From Ascidiimonas sp046199005 (lineage in GTDB: Bacteria > Bacteroidota > Bacteroidia > Flavobacteriales > Flavobacteriaceae), in NCBI GenBank assembly GCA_046199005.1, contig CP176050.1:1984001-2048000 (forward strand): 64,000 bases of DNA, in the 5' to 3' direction. Made by a program: the position numbers and the translations under genes. How positions within the stretch are numbered: position 1 is the stretch's first letter; each line of letters starts with the position of its first letter. The notes beneath the pieces are model-generated. The model had not been told where the DNA came from and searched no databases. It was given only the letters and a program-made list of their open reading frames with translations. Positions 62,472 to 64,000 of this stretch are shown piece by piece.

Positions 62472-64000
62472 ACAGGGTCAGCTTGAAAGTTGTGAAATTG
62501 TTCTGCAATTTCATTAAGCTCATTTATTTGGTCTATTCTACCAGTTGCATCATAACCTATACGGTCTGCCAATGCCATAAAGATTGGGTAATCGCTTACA
62601 ACTTCATTTTTTGCTAAACGTCTCGCAAACACAATTGAACTTTTTACTCCAGCGCCAAAATGACTGAATGCAAATTGAGGAAACGATACCACACCTAATA
62701 TTTGGCATTTTTCCATTAGAATATTGCGTATGTACTCCAATGAAGAATTGGTAAGTATACCATCTGGCAGTACAACTGCCATACGACCGGTACCTGGTCT
62801 TAAAAATTCGATACAACGCTCTATAAAAAGAATCTCTGTTTTTTGACTTTTACGTTTTTTACCACTTAAGAATTGGTCAAGATATTTCTCTTCTTTTTCA
62901 GCTTGTTTTACCGTAGCACCAAATGGTGGGTTGGCTAATAATACATCAAAACTATCAGCTTTAAATTCTTTGTGCATCGCCTTAATGTCTTTCATAAAGC
63001 GTAATGCATCAGTACTTATAACATTAGTGTGACCATCATCGTGGATAATCATATTCATTTTACAGACTCTTGCAATCTGATCGTTTATTTCAATTCCAAA
63101 AAGGTTTTTAGCTGCGAAATTGTGCCAAATACTATGACCTTCTTGTTTGCCATAATCAGCTTCGGCATCGTTGCGCACCTTATCTAAAGCAGCCAACAAA
63201 AAACCACCACTACCACAGGAAGGGTCAATTACACGTTCATTGAATTTTGGCTGCATCACTTCAACCGCAAAGTCTATAATTTGACGAGGTGTAAAGTATT
63301 GCCCCATTTTACCCTTGAAATAGTCCGTCATAAAACGTTCAAAAGCGACACCTTTAGTATCAAGGTCTGTTTTATTTAATGCTAAACCTTGTAAATGCTC
63401 AACGACTCGATAAACAACTCGAGGTTCTAAACGGATATCCTCTTTGAAAACTTCTGAATCTGTTTTCTTTGCTTCTTGATATATTGAATCAACACGGTTA
63501 TAGACTTCGTTTGCAGTTTCGTGTGTACCTATTTGAAACTTGTAAGGCTTTTTTAATTTAGTTCCCTCTTTTTCGTCTCGCATTTTACAAAACAGTAATT
63601 TACTTACTTCATCAAATGCTGTTGTGGGTGCTAATTTTCCACCTTGCCATACTGTATCGTGACATTTTTCTAAGGCACTTATTAATTCTTCTCTTGATAC
63701 AATCTTTACATCATTAACAGGGTCTCCTTTAACAAATTTGTACTTAGGTGCTTTACCATACTTAGTTGGTATATCTGCGATAACATTTTTTTCTCTTTCA
63801 CTTGGTTTAAAGCCAGAAACATCAAATGCAGTTTTTGTATTACCTGCAACCACCGATGCAAACTTTCCTCGGATGCTATTGGCATTACCAAACGCCTGTT
63901 CAATTGCCTGTTTAAACTCAGCATCTGTTATCCCTTCTTTCTTACATTCAACGATTAAGAAAGGGCTTTTTAATTCTTCATCTTCATAAACAATAATATC
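62462..64000 (-). CDS. Nuclease-methylase subunit of a type I/IIG-like restriction-modification system, 5' end outside the window
   Basis: At least 512 residues are visible and the frame is open to the window edge, so the GTG at 63853 is not the start. The visible N-terminus has F-L-I-V-E-C-K-K, the E-x-K of an HsdR_N-type nuclease domain. The N6-adenine methylase follows: S-A-M motif D-P-S-C-G-S-G-G-F and catalytic N-P-P-F, with Y-F-T-P-R-Q before them. Nuclease and methylase in one chain plus a separate S subunit recalls type IIG/BcgI-like enzymes. No separate HsdR gene is visible; one may lie outside. First visible gene of the five-gene operon. Confidence 0.85.
   Translation of the reverse strand, partial: DIIVYEDEELKSPFLIVECKKEGITDAEFKQAIEQAFGNANSIRGKFASVVAGNTKTAFDVSGFKPSEREKNVIADIPTKYGKAPKYKFVKGDPVNDVKIVSREELISALEKCHDTVWQGGKLAPTTAFDEVSKLLFCKMRDEKEGTKLKKPYKFQIGTHETANEVYNRVDSIYQEAKKTDSEVFKEDIRLEPRVVYRVVEHLQGLALNKTDLDTKGVAFERFMTDYFKGKMGQYFTPRQIIDFAVEVMQPKFNERVIDPSCGSGGFLLAALDKVRNDAEADYGKQEGHSIWHNFAAKNLFGIEINDQIARVCKMNMIIHDDGHTNVISTDALRFMKDIKAMHKEFKADSFDVLLANPPFGATVKQAEKEEKYLDQFLSGKKRKSQKTEILFIERCIEFLRPGTGRMAVVLPDGILTNSSLEYIRNILMEKCQILGVVSFPQFAFSHFGAGVKSSIVFARRLAKNEVVSDYPIFMALADRIGYDATGRIDQINELNEIAEQFHNFQADPVNF

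Overview
The window reads as chromosome of a marine member of the Bacteroidota, most likely Flavobacteriaceae. The DNA is A/T-rich. Several genes carry the Bacteroidota -7 box TAnnTTTG and most lack a Shine-Dalgarno sequence. Lipoproteins of the glucan locus carry acidic residues just after the lipobox cysteine, as in the Bacteroidota surface-export signal. The gene families (DUF423, RimK with an AstE-like partner, GH16/GH17/GH30 laminarin enzymes, LytTR/LytS pairs, leader peptides of the Bacteroidota lanthipeptide type) fit the same group. No rRNA, tRNA, CRISPR array or intact transposase was seen.

Layout. 1-10.1 kb: exopolysaccharide region with an SGNH-type protein (cut by the window edge), a PL1 lyase lipoprotein, a DegT/DnrJ aminotransferase, a FlaA1/CapD-type dehydratase, a Wza-like export lipoprotein, a Wzc-like tyrosine autokinase and a convergent PHP-type tyrosine phosphatase. 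10.4-20.4 kb: scattered accessory genes with a natural-product flavour: a type II thioesterase whose nucleophile serine is replaced by glycine, a DEDD exonuclease/GIY-YIG/UvrC-like protein, a two-gene membrane pair, an orphan lanthipeptide-like precursor with a dyad upstream, a LytS/LytTR two-component pair, an orphan NarL-type regulator and an LnmK-like acyltransferase/decarboxylase homologue overlapped by a small CxxC protein. 20.9-37.7 kb: a nine-gene beta-glucan (laminarin) locus. It begins with a fusion of a clan GH-A glycosidase to an outer-membrane-type beta-barrel, followed by two glycan-binding lipoproteins and a GH16 laminarinase, then a GH149-type phosphorylase, GH17, GH30, an MFS/GPH symporter and a cytoplasmic GH17. 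It has no SusC/SusD pair.

37.7-48.1 kb: housekeeping and signalling genes: DUF423, AstE-like and RimK, a lipoprotein/7TM/histidine kinase/regulator operon, a desaturase, a cold-shock protein and an SPFH protein. 48.4-52 kb: a compact operon that looks devoted to D-amino acids (DgcN-like DUF1611, alanine-racemase-fold enzyme, VanX-like dipeptidase, cupin). 52-58.3 kb: a patchy region with an AraC regulator, a secreted cyanophycinase-like S51 peptidase, an S1 sulfatase, gene remnants (GNAT, two unknown) and REP-like hairpins.

58.3 kb to the right edge: a defense island read leftward as one tight operon: a nuclease-methylase subunit (continues off the window), a specificity subunit with no usable ATG/GTG/TTG start, a DGNHR-motif protein fused to a TIR/nucleoside-deoxyribosyltransferase-like domain, a small P-loop NTPase and a PD-(D/E)XK-type nuclease. 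The methylase stop is preceded in phase by A-AAT-TTT, a classic -1 slippery pattern that would join methylase and specificity subunit. This operon is the best candidate here for an undescribed system. Function calls rest on motifs and family recognition by eye; no search was run.
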